Below, one piece after another: positions 55,852 through 64,000 of a stretch of 64,000 nt of DNA. The position numbers were made by a program, and so were the translations under genes. The notes beneath the pieces were generated by a model that saw only the letters and a program-made list of their open reading frames with translations, did no database searches and was not told the origin of the DNA. The stretch comes from Mucilaginibacter sp. (GTDB lineage Bacteria > Bacteroidota > Bacteroidia > Sphingobacteriales > Sphingobacteriaceae), in assembly GCF_028288185.1 (NCBI RefSeq), contig NZ_JAQBOF010000008.1:248001-312000 (forward strand), read 5' to 3'. How positions within the stretch are numbered: the first letter of the stretch is position 1; each line of letters opens with the position of its first letter.

Positions 55852-57483
55852 CTAATTACCAAATGGCACCAATCCTATCAACTGACGGTACAACGGATAA
55901 TCAGGCAACTTGTTAGCCGACTCATGAAAATTTTTGCAATAATAAACCTGTAAGTGTTCTTCTACTATCCCGCCACGTATAATGGGGATATCAGCCAGTT
56001 TGGTAATGCTATCGAAGAACGGTTTGCCATCGTCATAAATGGTTTCATCATAGGCATGGGCTTCGCCAATAATAACGGCATCTTTACCTAATAATGTTTT
56101 CGGGTCGACCAGGAAAGCCAGGTTACGCGGGTCGCGGTTAAAGCAGATGATGTCTTTTTTACCTTTCAGCGCCCAATCAACTTTACCGGCAAGCCACCAG
56201 CGGGTACTTCCTGCAAATACGTTCGGATTTTTTATCCAACCCTCTTTTTCAAAGCGGGCCATGATGTCATCATAATCAACACCTTGTATAGTGGGGTCAA
56301 TTTTACCGCCGCCCAGGCTTGCCACCCATTTGGGGCCGTAATACTGCCAAAACCCGGTAACCAAATGCGCACCTAAAATAGTTATAGTTATTACTGTAAA
56401 GTATACAGAGAACCTCAACCAGCGGCGTGTAAGGCGTTTAGCTTTCTCGTTAGCACCGTTTAAAGTTTGGTCTATGGCAAAACCAAGGGGCATAAACAGC
56501 ATCATATAGCCGGGCGCCTGCCAATGAAAATGATATTGCAGATCGGCCCATAAAGTAAGCACTGTAAAAAATACTATCGGCAATACCGACATCCAGAAGT
56601 TAAAGCCATACTCGGCCTGGATGCGTTTTTTATAGGCTACAAACATTTGCCTTATAGTAGGGAACCAGATCCACGGTAATAGCCAAACAGCCTGGCCGGC
56701 AATGCTGCGGATAAACCAATCGAAATGTAATTGAAATGGCTCATGCCTTGTACCAGCCCTTGATCCCTGCCAAACAAATGATACCCAGTTGTTTTTATAG
56801 TTCCACCATATTACCGGGGTAGCCATTATAATAGTTATTATTATAGCCAAATATGGACCGGGATGAGCTAACCAATGCCGCTGTTTTTTATTGGTGAGGA
56901 TAAACATAAATACCCCCGCGAATAAAAACAGCACGTGATACTTGCTTAAAGTAGCCAGCCCCATACAGGTGCCGATAACTATCCACAACCAATATATTTT
57001 GCTTTTATCTATTTTAGGGTCTAACGGTTTTTCTTGGCGGATGCCTAATACTTTAACAATGTACCAGGTACTTAATAGCCAAAAAAACATCAGCGGCGCA
57101 TCGGGTTGATACCAGCAGGCAACACCTACGGTAAACAAGGCGCTTAAATTCATGATGGTTACGGCCCAAAACCCGGCGGCGGCATTAAATAATTTGCGGG
57201 ATAAGATGAATAACAACCAGCTTGTACCAGCAAACATTAACACACTGGGGAAACGTAAGCCTAAGTTGGTTAATCCTAAAAGTCTTATACTTGCGCCACC
57301 TAACCAAAAGAATAATGGGGGTTGATCAAAATAGCTCCAGTCTAAATGTACCGCTCCGCGGAAATAATAAGATTCGCCATTACCTAACCCGGTGTAGGCT
57401 GCAATCAGTAAGCGAATGAAAAAAGTAACAATAATTAGTACCAGCGTATATTTTGCAGCGTTTTGTTCTGTTATTTTCTTCAT
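55852..57483 (-). CDS. ArnT/PMT-type membrane glycosyltransferase (GT39/GT83-like)
   Basis: A 543-residue polytopic protein (about 11 membrane segments) with a C-terminal soluble part (about 390-543). The first periplasmic loop reads GLGNGESYYFRGAVHLDWSY followed by FDQPPLF, clearly the ArnT/PMT loop, but at the position of the usual catalytic Asp (DE-Y-Y) there is Gly36 before Glu37. Family members use polyprenyl-phosphate sugars to glycosylate lipids or proteins outside the cytoplasm. The Gly may mark an altered subfamily or inactive protein. Confidence 0.85.
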   Translation of the reverse strand: MKKITEQNAAKYTLVLIIVTFFIRLLIAAYTGLGNGESYYFRGAVHLDWSYFDQPPLFFWLGGASIRLLGLTNLGLRFPSVLMFAGTSWLLFILSRKLFNAAAGFWAVTIMNLSALFTVGVACWYQPDAPLMFFWLLSTWYIVKVLGIRQEKPLDPKIDKSKIYWLWIVIGTCMGLATLSKYHVLFLFAGVFMFILTNKKQRHWLAHPGPYLAIIITIIMATPVIWWNYKNNWVSFVWQGSRAGTRHEPFQLHFDWFIRSIAGQAVWLLPWIWFPTIRQMFVAYKKRIQAEYGFNFWMSVLPIVFFTVLTLWADLQYHFHWQAPGYMMLFMPLGFAIDQTLNGANEKAKRLTRRWLRFSVYFTVITITILGAHLVTGFWQYYGPKWVASLGGGKIDPTIQGVDYDDIMARFEKEGWIKNPNVFAGSTRWWLAGKVDWALKGKKDIICFNRDPRNLAFLVDPKTLLGKDAVIIGEAHAYDETIYDDGKPFFDSITKLADIPIIRGGIVEEHLQVYYCKNFHESANKLPDYPLYRQLIGLVPFGN

Positions 57484-57532
57484 CTTTTATTATTTCGGGA
57501 ACCTATTTACGGCGATAAAGTTCCAAAAAAAA

Positions 57533-57578
57533 TACGGATAATTAGCATCGACTTAAAGTCTGATGATAATTATCCGTA
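57533..57578 (-). terminator. Intrinsic terminator after the small membrane protein gene
   Basis: TACGGATAATTA (57533-57544) pairs with TAATTATCCGTA (57567-57578). On the - strand a T8 run follows. It ends the transcript of the gene at 57601. Confidence 0.85.
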
Positions 57579-57600
57579 CTATGTTCTAATTATGTGATGT

Positions 57601-57816
57601 CTAACCGGCTTTACGCAATTTGACCAGCCTTAATACCAAGATAACTAACATTGCGACAAAAAATACCGATCCAACCCCCGAGATAATAATACGCCACGCT
57701 ACATGGGTTTGTAAGGCTTTAATAAACGTGCAAATGGCATAAATAGCCATTGCCAGGTTAATAAACATAGATAGCCTTAGCTGTTTTGCCTGATCTGTTG
57801 ATGGTGTAGATTCCAT
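57601..57816 (-). CDS. Small membrane protein, two predicted helices
   Basis: A 71-residue protein with hydrophobic segments MFINLAMAIYAICTFI (17-32) and IIISGVGSVFFVAMLVILVL (43-62), a polar N-terminus and a basic end (RLVKLRKAG). It has a plausible start and its own terminator. No family is recognised. Confidence 0.6.
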   Translation of the reverse strand: MESTPSTDQAKQLRLSMFINLAMAIYAICTFIKALQTHVAWRIIISGVGSVFFVAMLVILVLRLVKLRKAG

Positions 57817-57851
57817 ACAGTAAATGTAGGGAATTTATTTGTCGCTGGCTG

Positions 57852-58319
57852 TTATTCCCCGGCTTTTTCTAATATCGCTATATCCAGCTTACCCATTTTA
57901 AGCATGGCCTGCATTACATTGTTGGCTTTTTTAGGGTCGCTGTTATGTAGTAGCTCCCCTAAATTATAGGGTATAACTTGCCATGAGAGGCCAAACTTAT
58001 CTTTTAACCAGCCGCACCTGCTTTCTTCGCCGCCTGCGGAAAGGTTTTCCCAGTAATAATCTATTTCTTCCTGGTTCTTGCAACTTATAAATAGTGAAAT
58101 GGCTTCTGTAAATTTAAACATCGGCCCACCGTTTAATGCCATAAATTTTTGGCCCTCTAACTCAAACGTGGCGGTCATGATGCTACCTTTTGGTCCGGGA
58201 CCGGCATCGCCATATTTTACTTCGTAAAGTAATTTAAAGTTTTTAAAAACGGAGGAATAAAATGTTATGGCCTCACTAAGATTATCGTCGAACCATAAAA
58301 ATGGGGTTATCTTGCTCAT
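57852..58319 (-). CDS. VOC-superfamily protein (PhnB/3-demethylubiquinone methyltransferase-like)
   Basis: A 155-residue protein starting ITPFLWFDDNLSEAITFYSS, the usual opening of PhnB-like VOC domains. IMTATFELEGQKFMALNGG and DKFGLSWQVIP are further family blocks. The fold is a pair of beta-alpha-beta units. Metal ligands are not clear, so the catalytic role cannot be stated. Confidence 0.9.
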   Translation of the reverse strand: MSKITPFLWFDDNLSEAITFYSSVFKNFKLLYEVKYGDAGPGPKGSIMTATFELEGQKFMALNGGPMFKFTEAISLFISCKNQEEIDYYWENLSAGGEESRCGWLKDKFGLSWQVIPYNLGELLHNSDPKKANNVMQAMLKMGKLDIAILEKAGE

Positions 58320-58418
58320 AAGTTTATTGTTTTAGTGATAAACAAAGTTAGCCCCGTTTAATTGCATTAACAGGGTGTGTATGGGACATTTTTGGGGTTG
58401 ATTAAAGACAGGTCAATA

Positions 58419-59024
58419 TCAATGCTTATCAAGTTGTTTTATTTGTTTATCCTGAAACTTAGTAAACAATACTACCATACATATAGCACCAATAGTGGCA
58501 AAAAGCATGTCGGATTGTGTATCCCAAATATCGCCCTGCGTGCCTAAAAACGAATCGCCCGATTGGCCAGATGTAACAGATACAAACCATTCTAAAAATT
58601 CATAAAGCATACTAATGCTCATGCATACGGTTACTGTTAAAATTGGTAACCACGCTTTTTTCTGTATCACATTTTGACGGATAAAGAGTTCTCTTGTTAT
58701 TATTGCCGGAACAAATCCTTGTGTAAAATGGCCCAGTTTGTCATAATTATTACGTGATTGATGAAAAATGTCTCTTATCCAATTAAACAACGGTACCTGG
58801 GCGTAAGTATAATGTCCCCCAATAAATAGTACATAGCAGTGTACCAATATCATAACATAGGTTAATGTGCTAAACCGGAAACGTTTAAAAGTGAAAACTA
58901 AAATAAGGAAACCTATTATTGCCGGAAAAACCTCCAATATCCAGGTAAAATAATCATGCGGATAAACTGCAGAACCTAGTAACCCGGCAAAGAAAAAAAT
59001 GATCAGGATATAATACTTTTTCAT
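58419..59024 (-). CDS. DUF2238 (YjdF-like) membrane protein
   Basis: A 201-residue protein with about six hydrophobic segments. The DUF2238 motifs GGHYTYAQVPLFNW, NNYDKLGHFTQGF, YEFLEWFVS and FLGTQGDIWDTQSDM are clear, with conserved polar and acidic residues facing one side. Function is unknown in the family. It is followed upstream on the same strand by an unknown small gene and ferritin. Confidence 0.9.
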   Translation of the reverse strand: MKKYYILIIFFFAGLLGSAVYPHDYFTWILEVFPAIIGFLILVFTFKRFRFSTLTYVMILVHCYVLFIGGHYTYAQVPLFNWIRDIFHQSRNNYDKLGHFTQGFVPAIITRELFIRQNVIQKKAWLPILTVTVCMSISMLYEFLEWFVSVTSGQSGDSFLGTQGDIWDTQSDMLFATIGAICMVVLFTKFQDKQIKQLDKH

Positions 59025-59055
59025 ATCCTAAATGTATGGTAAAATTATGCGATAT

Positions 59056-59292
59056 CTAAATATTATAACCTTCTAACTGTTCTGCTATAAGGTGCAAAGT
59101 GTCTTCGGGTACAACACCCGGATTTTTGCAGATGTGCAGAATTTTATGATTATCGGGCTCAAAACTGCCAATAAATTGCTCGTCTTTAAATATCTCGTAT
59201 TTGCACTGTTCGCCCTCGTGGTGCATATAATCGCGCACCTCAAAATGCTGGTTTTCATTATCAACAGTTACTGATATTTCGAATTTCTCCAT
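59056..59292 (-). CDS. Small conserved-looking hypothetical protein
   Basis: A 78-residue protein when the ATG at 59292 is used; the TTG at 59301 adds three residues and is less likely. The sequence FEISVTVDNENQHFEVRDYM then CKYEIFKDEQFIGSFEPDN is acidic and beta-rich and looks like one small domain, with two Cys and several His. No family is recognised. It lies 21 bases after ferritin on the same strand, so co-transcription is likely. Confidence 0.65.
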   Translation of the reverse strand: MEKFEISVTVDNENQHFEVRDYMHHEGEQCKYEIFKDEQFIGSFEPDNHKILHICKNPGVVPEDTLHLIAEQLEGYNI

Positions 59293-59313
59293 CGGGGCCA
59301 ATCACATTTATCT

Positions 59314-59865
59314 TTAAGGTTTTTCTACCGTTACGTCCTGCGCTAATGTGGCATCATCTGGCATTGTACCCAGATCACGGTCAAGCGCGTAAAGCGAATC
59401 GTCTTTTGCATTAGCGCCGCCGGCAACTTTTATTTTGCTTAACAGGTCCATAGCCAGTGTTTCTTCTTCTGTTTGTTCTTTTACAAACCATTGCATAAAA
59501 TTCCAGGTCGCCCAGTCTTTTTCGGCCATGCTCATGTCAACAATGGCATATATGCTTGCAGTATTTTCTACTTCAGATTTAAAAACCTTTTCAAAGCAAT
59601 CATTTACACTTATCGGATCAGGGCCGGGCGCTGGTATGGCTGTAACAACCACCTTGCCGCCACGCTTTAAAATATACTCCAGGAATTTCATCATGTGATT
59701 ACGCTCCTCGTTAGCATGCCTGAAAAGGAAATTTGCAATACCATCATATCCATTATCACTGGCCCATGAGGCGTAAGCCAGGTATATTTGCGCGTTATGT
59801 GCCTCGTTGGTCATTTGGTTGTTTAACGCGCTTGCAAGTGTTGCTGATAATCTGTTAGTTTCCAT
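59314..59865 (-). CDS. ftnA: Non-heme ferritin
   Basis: Stores iron as a 24-mer shell with ferroxidase activity. The 183 residues include LNNQMTNEAHNAQIYLAYAS, NFLFRHANEERNHMMKF with the Glu/His iron ligands and FMQWFVKEQTEEETLAMDLL with further ligands. It is slightly longer than the usual 165-175 because of a C-terminal tail (DATLAQDVTVEKP). Confidence 0.93.
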   Translation of the reverse strand: METNRLSATLASALNNQMTNEAHNAQIYLAYASWASDNGYDGIANFLFRHANEERNHMMKFLEYILKRGGKVVVTAIPAPGPDPISVNDCFEKVFKSEVENTASIYAIVDMSMAEKDWATWNFMQWFVKEQTEEETLAMDLLSKIKVAGGANAKDDSLYALDRDLGTMPDDATLAQDVTVEKP

Positions 59866-59959
59866 AAAAATGTAACCAACTATTGCGGTAATAGTTTTTA
59901 TGGGGTAGATTTATTTGTAAATGATTACATTGACCTTTGGAGAATAAAAAAATAAGCAC

Positions 59960-60232
59960 ATGGCCAACAAAGAGCATTTCTCTATAAATGGCGAAAACCT
60001 TTTAAAAAAGGTAAAAGAATTAATAGCCGAAGGCAATGTAACCCGTATAACTATTGCTGATAAAGAAGGGAAGGAAATTGTTAATTTCCCGCTAACACTA
60101 GGTGTGGTAGGGGTATTATTATTACCTATGTTTGCTGCCGTGGGCGCACTGGCAGCTTTAATTGGCGAGTGCACTGTTATTGTTGAAAGGCATGATCCTC
60201 AAGAAAGTAAAAAAGAAGAAACGAACAGCTAA
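59960..60232 (+). CDS. DUF4342 protein
   Basis: A 90-residue protein. The N-terminal helical part LLKKVKELIAEGNVTRITIADKEGKEI resembles a ubiquitin-associated-like fold, followed by NFPLTLGVVGVLLLPMFAAV, a membrane segment, and GECTVIVER. This is the DUF4342 pattern; function unknown. It precedes an SGNH hydrolase gene by ten bases. Confidence 0.85.
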   Translation: MANKEHFSINGENLLKKVKELIAEGNVTRITIADKEGKEIVNFPLTLGVVGVLLLPMFAAVGALAALIGECTVIVERHDPQESKKEETNS

Positions 60233-60242
60233 AAATATATTT

Positions 60243-60938
60243 ATGAGAAGTAAGAGTTTATTATCAATCTTAACCACTGTCCTTTTGTTTGCTATAGCAA
60301 TGCCTGTAATGGCGCAGGACGATCAACCAAAAAGAGAAGGTACAGAGTGGATTGACGCTTTTATGCCTAACACCAATGATGCAGCCCTGCCACGCATACT
60401 TTTAATAGGCAACTCTATTACCCGCGGCTATTATCCCGAAGTAGTAAAGCTGATGGCCGGTAAAGCCTATGTTGCCCGACTGGCAACATCAAAAAGCATT
60501 TGCGACCCGGCATTAAATAAAGAAATAGCCCTTATTATGAGCTATTATAAATTTGATATCGTACATTTTAATAATGGCCTGCACGGGTTTGATTATACGG
60601 AAGATGAATACAAAAAAGCATTCCCCGGTTTTGTTAAAGCCATACGCAAAGGCGCGTCGCATGCCAAGTTGATTTGGGCAAGCACAACGCCAATGCATAC
60701 CCGTGCAGATGCTAAAATATTAGACCCCAAAACAGATCGCGTTAAAGAGCGTAATAAAATAGCTTTGGATTACATAAGCACACAAAAAGATATTAAGGTG
60801 GATGACCTATGGGCGCTGGTTATTGATCGTCCTGAATATTACCAGGGTGGTGATGGTACGCACCCAATTCCTGCCGGATTTACGGCGTTAGCCCAAAAAG
60901 TAGCCGCAGAGTTAACTGCTCTATTGGCAGAAAAGTAA
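60243..60938 (+). CDS. Secreted SGNH/GDSL hydrolase
   Basis: A 231-residue protein from ATG 60243 (MRSKSLLSILTTVLLFAIAM), a signal peptide ending VMAQ; an ATG at 60162 lies inside the previous gene and is rejected. The nucleophile block is LLIGNSITRGY (Ser58), HFNNGLHGFDY gives the Gly/Asn oxyanion residues, and GGDGTHPIPAGF the Asp-His. Probably an esterase of the lipase/acylhydrolase type; no glycan genes adjoin it. Confidence 0.88.
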   Translation: MRSKSLLSILTTVLLFAIAMPVMAQDDQPKREGTEWIDAFMPNTNDAALPRILLIGNSITRGYYPEVVKLMAGKAYVARLATSKSICDPALNKEIALIMSYYKFDIVHFNNGLHGFDYTEDEYKKAFPGFVKAIRKGASHAKLIWASTTPMHTRADAKILDPKTDRVKERNKIALDYISTQKDIKVDDLWALVIDRPEYYQGGDGTHPIPAGFTALAQKVAAELTALLAEK

Positions 60939-61036
60939 TATAACCTATTACAAACATGCCTTAGTGATAGCTCAGGGTAACGCATTGAAAATTAGATATT
61001 GAAAAATGGAATGAGGTAGCTTTTTTTATAATAAGA

Positions 61037-61264
61037 TTAAGCCGCTACTTGTTCAGGCTTTTTAAACAATAAAAACAATACGGTTATAGCCCCCAGCAAC
61101 TGTATCGCTAATGCAGCGATATTACCCATCTTATAAGCAACAGATTCTGCAGAATGTATAACAGTGCCTAAGTCAAGAGAACGACGTACTAAACCAATAA
61201 TAATAAGGCACATTGCAATTTTTGCAATAGTAATAACTACAGGGTTTTCAAGGATAGTTTTCAT
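61037..61264 (-). CDS. Small membrane protein, function unknown
   Basis: A 75-residue protein with two hydrophobic segments (VVITIAKIAMCLIIIGLV and MGNIAALAIQLLGAITVLFLLF). The start, composition and position between flanking genes look natural, but no family is recognised. Confidence 0.55.
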   Translation of the reverse strand: MKTILENPVVITIAKIAMCLIIIGLVRRSLDLGTVIHSAESVAYKMGNIAALAIQLLGAITVLFLLFKKPEQVAA

Positions 61265-61352
61265 ACTGCAATATACAATTTATCATGTTGCCTGAAAAAT
61301 TTATTAATAGCCGTATATTGGTTGTCTAAAATTAACTGCTTTATTATACGCA

Positions 61353-63680
61353 ATGAATAAGTTTTTACTTACCGCTATCCCTTTGGCAATAGCCTTAACT
61401 GCTAATGCCCAGCAAAGGCCAGTTTTAACCGCTAAAGATTATGAGCATGCAGAAAGCATGCTGATTTACAATACAGAACCCCTGATACAACGCACAGGCA
61501 TACATCCAACGTGGCTGCCTGATGATCGGTTTTATTACCGTACATCAGTTGCAGACGGCAATCAATTTATGTTATTTAACCCGGCCAGGGGAACCAAAGA
61601 GCCAGCGTTTGATCATCAAAAACTGGCTGCCGCGCTATCATCGGCAACAGGTAAACAATATACCGCTGCTGATCTGCCTTTTCAATCTTTTAGCTTTGCA
61701 GAAAATGGTAAGGGTGTTATTTTCTCGGTTGATGGTAAGCAATGGAAGTTTGAGAATAACCAGGTAGTTGCTGATAACAGCACGATAAAGGCGATAGCTG
61801 TCGCCGGTGCACGTGGCCGCCGTGGCGCAGGTATGGTTGGTGGTAATCCCAACGAGGTTTTATCGCCCGACAAACAAAAGGCAGTTTTTATAAAAGACTT
61901 TAATTTATGGATGCGCGATGTTAAAACCAATCAGCAAATCCAACTAACTACTGATGGTGTAACAGACGATGGTTATGGAACCGATAATGCCGGCTGGGCA
62001 CAAGGTGACAGGCCGATATTGGTATGGTCTCCTGATTCAAAAAAGATAGCCACCTTTCAACAGGACGAGCGTAAAGTGAATAATATGTACCTGGTGCCAA
62101 CTGCGGTAGGTGCGCCAACTTTAAGGGCGTGGAAATATCCTTTCCCCGGTGATAAGGAAATACCAATGCTTACGCGGGTAATTATTAATGTAGATAATCA
62201 TAAAGTTATTAAACTGCAATGTGATCCTGATCCGCATAGATCAACCTTGAGTGATGATATTAAAGGTGGTGCAGGCTGGGCCGATGTTTATTGGAGCGAT
62301 GACGCAACCAAACTTGCTTTTGTATCAACCAACCGTGATCATAAACAAGAAAAGGTACGCATAGCCGATGCCGAAACAGGTGTCGTGCGTGAGGTTTTTG
62401 AAGAAACCGTGAAAACTCAATTTGAGTCTGGCTGGGCCGATGTTAACTGGCGCTACCTGAGTAAAACTAACGAGATACTATGGTTCTCTGAGCGTGATAA
62501 CTGGGGCCATTTATATTTATATGATGCCGCTACCGGCAAGCTAAAGAACCAGGTAACCAAAGGCGACTGGGTTTTAACCAACATTGTTAAGGTTGATGAA
62601 AAGAATCGGGTTGTCTACTTTACCGCAGGTGGATTAGAAGCAGAGAATCCTTACTACAGCCAGTTATGCAAAATTGGTTTTGATGGTAAAGGTTTTACCG
62701 TACTTACGCCGGGTGCCGGAAACCATACGGCCAGTTTTTCGCCGATGGGTAATTATATAATTGATACCTATTCGAAACCTGATGTACCGGCAGTAACCGT
62801 ATTGCGCAACATGCAGGGTAAACCAATTACTGAACTGGAAAAAACAGATATCTCAAAACTAGCAGCCACAGGCTGGAAAGCGGTGATACCTTTTTCGGTA
62901 AAAGCTCATGACGGAAAAACCGATATCTATGGCTTAATGTGGGTGCCAGCTAAATTAGATCCCAATAAAAAATACCCTGTTGTTGACTATATCTATCCTG
63001 GTCCGCAGGGTGGTAGCGTGGGTAGCTGGTCGTTTGCAAGCGCCAGGGGCGATAACGGCGCATTAGCTGATCTTGGTTTTGTGGTGGTTGAAATTGAAGG
63101 TACCAGCAACCCATTACGCTCAAAAAGTTTCCATGACATGAGCTATGGTAATATGGCCGACAATACTTTATCAGACCAGGTAACCGGCATTAAACAACTG
63201 GCTGCCAAATATCCTTATATGGACCTGGATAGGGTAGGGATCTGGGGGCACTCGGGTGGTGGTTTTGCTACCGCGGGTGCTATGTTCCGTTATCCTGATT
63301 TCTTTAAAGTTGGGATAGCCGAGTCTGGCAACCACGAAAACCTGAACTATGAAGATAACTGGGGCGAGCGTTATAACGGCTTAGTTGCCAATTCTGATTA
63401 TACTGCGCAGGCCAACCAAAACCTGGCCAAGAACCTGAAAGGTAAACTAATGCTGGCCCATGGTTTAATGGATGATAACGTACCACCGCAAAATACATTG
63501 CTGGTTGTAGAGGCGTTGGAAAAAGCCAATAAAGATTATGACCTGGTGATCTTCCCTAATAGCCCGCATGGCTACGGGCAGCACTCTACTTATATGATGC
63601 GCCGCCGTTGGGATTATTTTGTAAAGAACTTACTGGGTGCCGAGCCGCCAAAGGAATACAAAATAAAGGGTCGGCAATAA
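61353..63680 (+). CDS. S9 prolyl-oligopeptidase-family peptidase (DPP-IV-like)
   Basis: A 775-residue secreted or periplasmic serine peptidase with signal ALTANAQ (about 20). The N-terminal propeller (about 60-500) has repeated WSPDSKKIATF, YWSDDATKLAFVSTN-type blades. The C-terminal alpha/beta-hydrolase contains GIWGHSGGGF with Ser634, LAHGLMDDNVPPQN with Asp707/708 and FPNSPHGYG with His739. Family enzymes release dipeptides from proline-containing peptides. It ends at an intrinsic terminator. Confidence 0.94.
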   Translation: MNKFLLTAIPLAIALTANAQQRPVLTAKDYEHAESMLIYNTEPLIQRTGIHPTWLPDDRFYYRTSVADGNQFMLFNPARGTKEPAFDHQKLAAALSSATGKQYTAADLPFQSFSFAENGKGVIFSVDGKQWKFENNQVVADNSTIKAIAVAGARGRRGAGMVGGNPNEVLSPDKQKAVFIKDFNLWMRDVKTNQQIQLTTDGVTDDGYGTDNAGWAQGDRPILVWSPDSKKIATFQQDERKVNNMYLVPTAVGAPTLRAWKYPFPGDKEIPMLTRVIINVDNHKVIKLQCDPDPHRSTLSDDIKGGAGWADVYWSDDATKLAFVSTNRDHKQEKVRIADAETGVVREVFEETVKTQFESGWADVNWRYLSKTNEILWFSERDNWGHLYLYDAATGKLKNQVTKGDWVLTNIVKVDEKNRVVYFTAGGLEAENPYYSQLCKIGFDGKGFTVLTPGAGNHTASFSPMGNYIIDTYSKPDVPAVTVLRNMQGKPITELEKTDISKLAATGWKAVIPFSVKAHDGKTDIYGLMWVPAKLDPNKKYPVVDYIYPGPQGGSVGSWSFASARGDNGALADLGFVVVEIEGTSNPLRSKSFHDMSYGNMADNTLSDQVTGIKQLAAKYPYMDLDRVGIWGHSGGGFATAGAMFRYPDFFKVGIAESGNHENLNYEDNWGERYNGLVANSDYTAQANQNLAKNLKGKLMLAHGLMDDNVPPQNTLLVVEALEKANKDYDLVIFPNSPHGYGQHSTYMMRRRWDYFVKNLLGAEPPKEYKIKGRQ

Positions 63681-63694
63681 CCAATCTTATTATT

Positions 63695-63724
63695 AAACGG
63701 GCGACCATAAGTTGCCCGTTTTTG
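63695..63724 (+). terminator. Intrinsic terminator after the peptidase gene
   Basis: AAACGGGC (63695-63702) pairs with GCCCGTTT (63714-63721) and is followed by T-rich sequence. Confidence 0.85.
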
Positions 63725-63758
63725 TTTTTATTTCACACCAGTGTAATAACTTATACGC

Positions 63759-63892
63759 GTAGTAATTTCAGGCAATTATCGGGTATCAGGGATCTTGCCG
63801 GTAGTAATTTTTGCTATTTTTCAAGTATTAGCTTTAATGCTGGTAGTAATTTAGGGCATTTATCGGGTATAGGGGTTAATGCCGGTAGTAAG
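63759..63892 (+). repeat. 42-bp tandem repeat, three units plus a partial copy
   Basis: Units begin GTAGTAATTT at 63759, 63801 and 63843, each exactly 42 bases, with an eight-base partial copy at 63885. Unit 1 and unit 3 share ATTTATCGGGTAT-like blocks and all end near GCYG. The period equals 14 codons: in one frame it reads SNFRQLSGIRDLAG, SNFCYFSSISFNAG and SNLGHLSGIGVNAG. The frame overlaps the peptidase gene and has no start of its own, so coding is unlikely. The rest of 63893-64000 shows no gene. Confidence 0.85.
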
Positions 63893-64000
63893 ATATTGGT
63901 TTAATATACTGATTGTCAATTGTTTGAATAATTTACCCACTATTGCACGCTCGTTTTAGCGAAAAATAAATTTTTTATAAAAGGCTTCGTTTTTTTGAAG

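Noticed and set aside
60162..60242. Upstream ATG of the SGNH gene at 60243
   Set aside because: It lies within the DUF4342 coding sequence in another frame and gives a Lys-rich leader before a normal signal peptide.
63759..63892. CRISPR array
   Set aside because: The units are contiguous, about 42 bases with no unique spacers of regular length between identical repeats; internal sequence varies as in degenerate tandem repeats.
63608..63904. 98-codon frame covering the 42-bp repeat
   Set aside because: It starts inside the peptidase gene in another frame with no ribosome-binding context; the repeat-like protein pattern is a by-product of a period divisible by three.

Overview
The window looks like the chromosome of a Bacteroidota bacterium of the Sphingobacteriaceae type; a Mucilaginibacter- or Pedobacter-like genus is an inference, not a demonstrated assignment. 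The reasons are SusC/SusD pairs, many secreted esterases and lipoprotein signals, start sites without strong Shine-Dalgarno sequences, moderately AT-rich DNA, an NrtR/AraR-like Nudix regulator, a DUF2027-Smr protein and a large vanadium haloperoxidase/ASPIC-FG-GAP pair. No phage, transposase or CRISPR is visible.

Positions 1-29695 form a carbohydrate-utilisation region (polysaccharide utilisation locus, PUL). On the + strand it holds two esterases, a SusD, two small surface-type proteins, SusC-SusD, a further SusC, then Lgt and a secreted propeller-like protein. On the - strand are a six-hairpin glycosidase, two SGNH acetylesterases of the sialate O-acetylesterase type and a GH78-type alpha-L-rhamnosidase. 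Between them, on the + strand, lie a FucP-type sugar symporter, a LacI-family regulator and another SGNH esterase. The many deacetylases plus the rhamnosidase suggest an acetylated, rhamnose-containing plant polymer (inference). Decay is visible: a headless LacI fragment at 16380 and a frameshifted GH31 tail at 21106.

The main discovery candidate is a shared operator. A 14-base core, TTGCTAAATCG(A/T)TT, occurs five times and only in intergenic or promoter DNA: twice before the first SusD, and once each before the acetylesterase at 20914, the SGNH gene at 24359 and the rhamnosidase at 27496. At 27514-27533 it extends to a 20-base near-palindrome centred on CG, as LacI-family operators are. It is very likely the site of the LacI protein at 23116, which would define a local regulon.

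From 29945 onward the content is mostly housekeeping. There is tRNA-Arg(TCT), a BadF-type N-acetylglucosamine kinase, a Nudix regulator with a broken catalytic box, and a pfkA / kinase-paralogue / gapA cluster in which the middle gene has lost the phosphate-1 motif. Next come the haloperoxidase and FG-GAP lipoproteins, YtxH and cold-shock proteins, lysA and lysC separated by a REPIN-like repeat, and Smr. A small rhamnose unit (GH39-like enzyme plus rhaM), glycosyltransferases, an acyltransferase, a GH2 enzyme, an ABC-2 exporter, small membrane proteins, ferritin and a DPP-IV-type peptidase follow. The window ends in a 42-bp tandem repeat. Several intergenic repeats (REP-like palindromes, heptamer arrays, an inverted repeat containing two stop codons) are noted separately.
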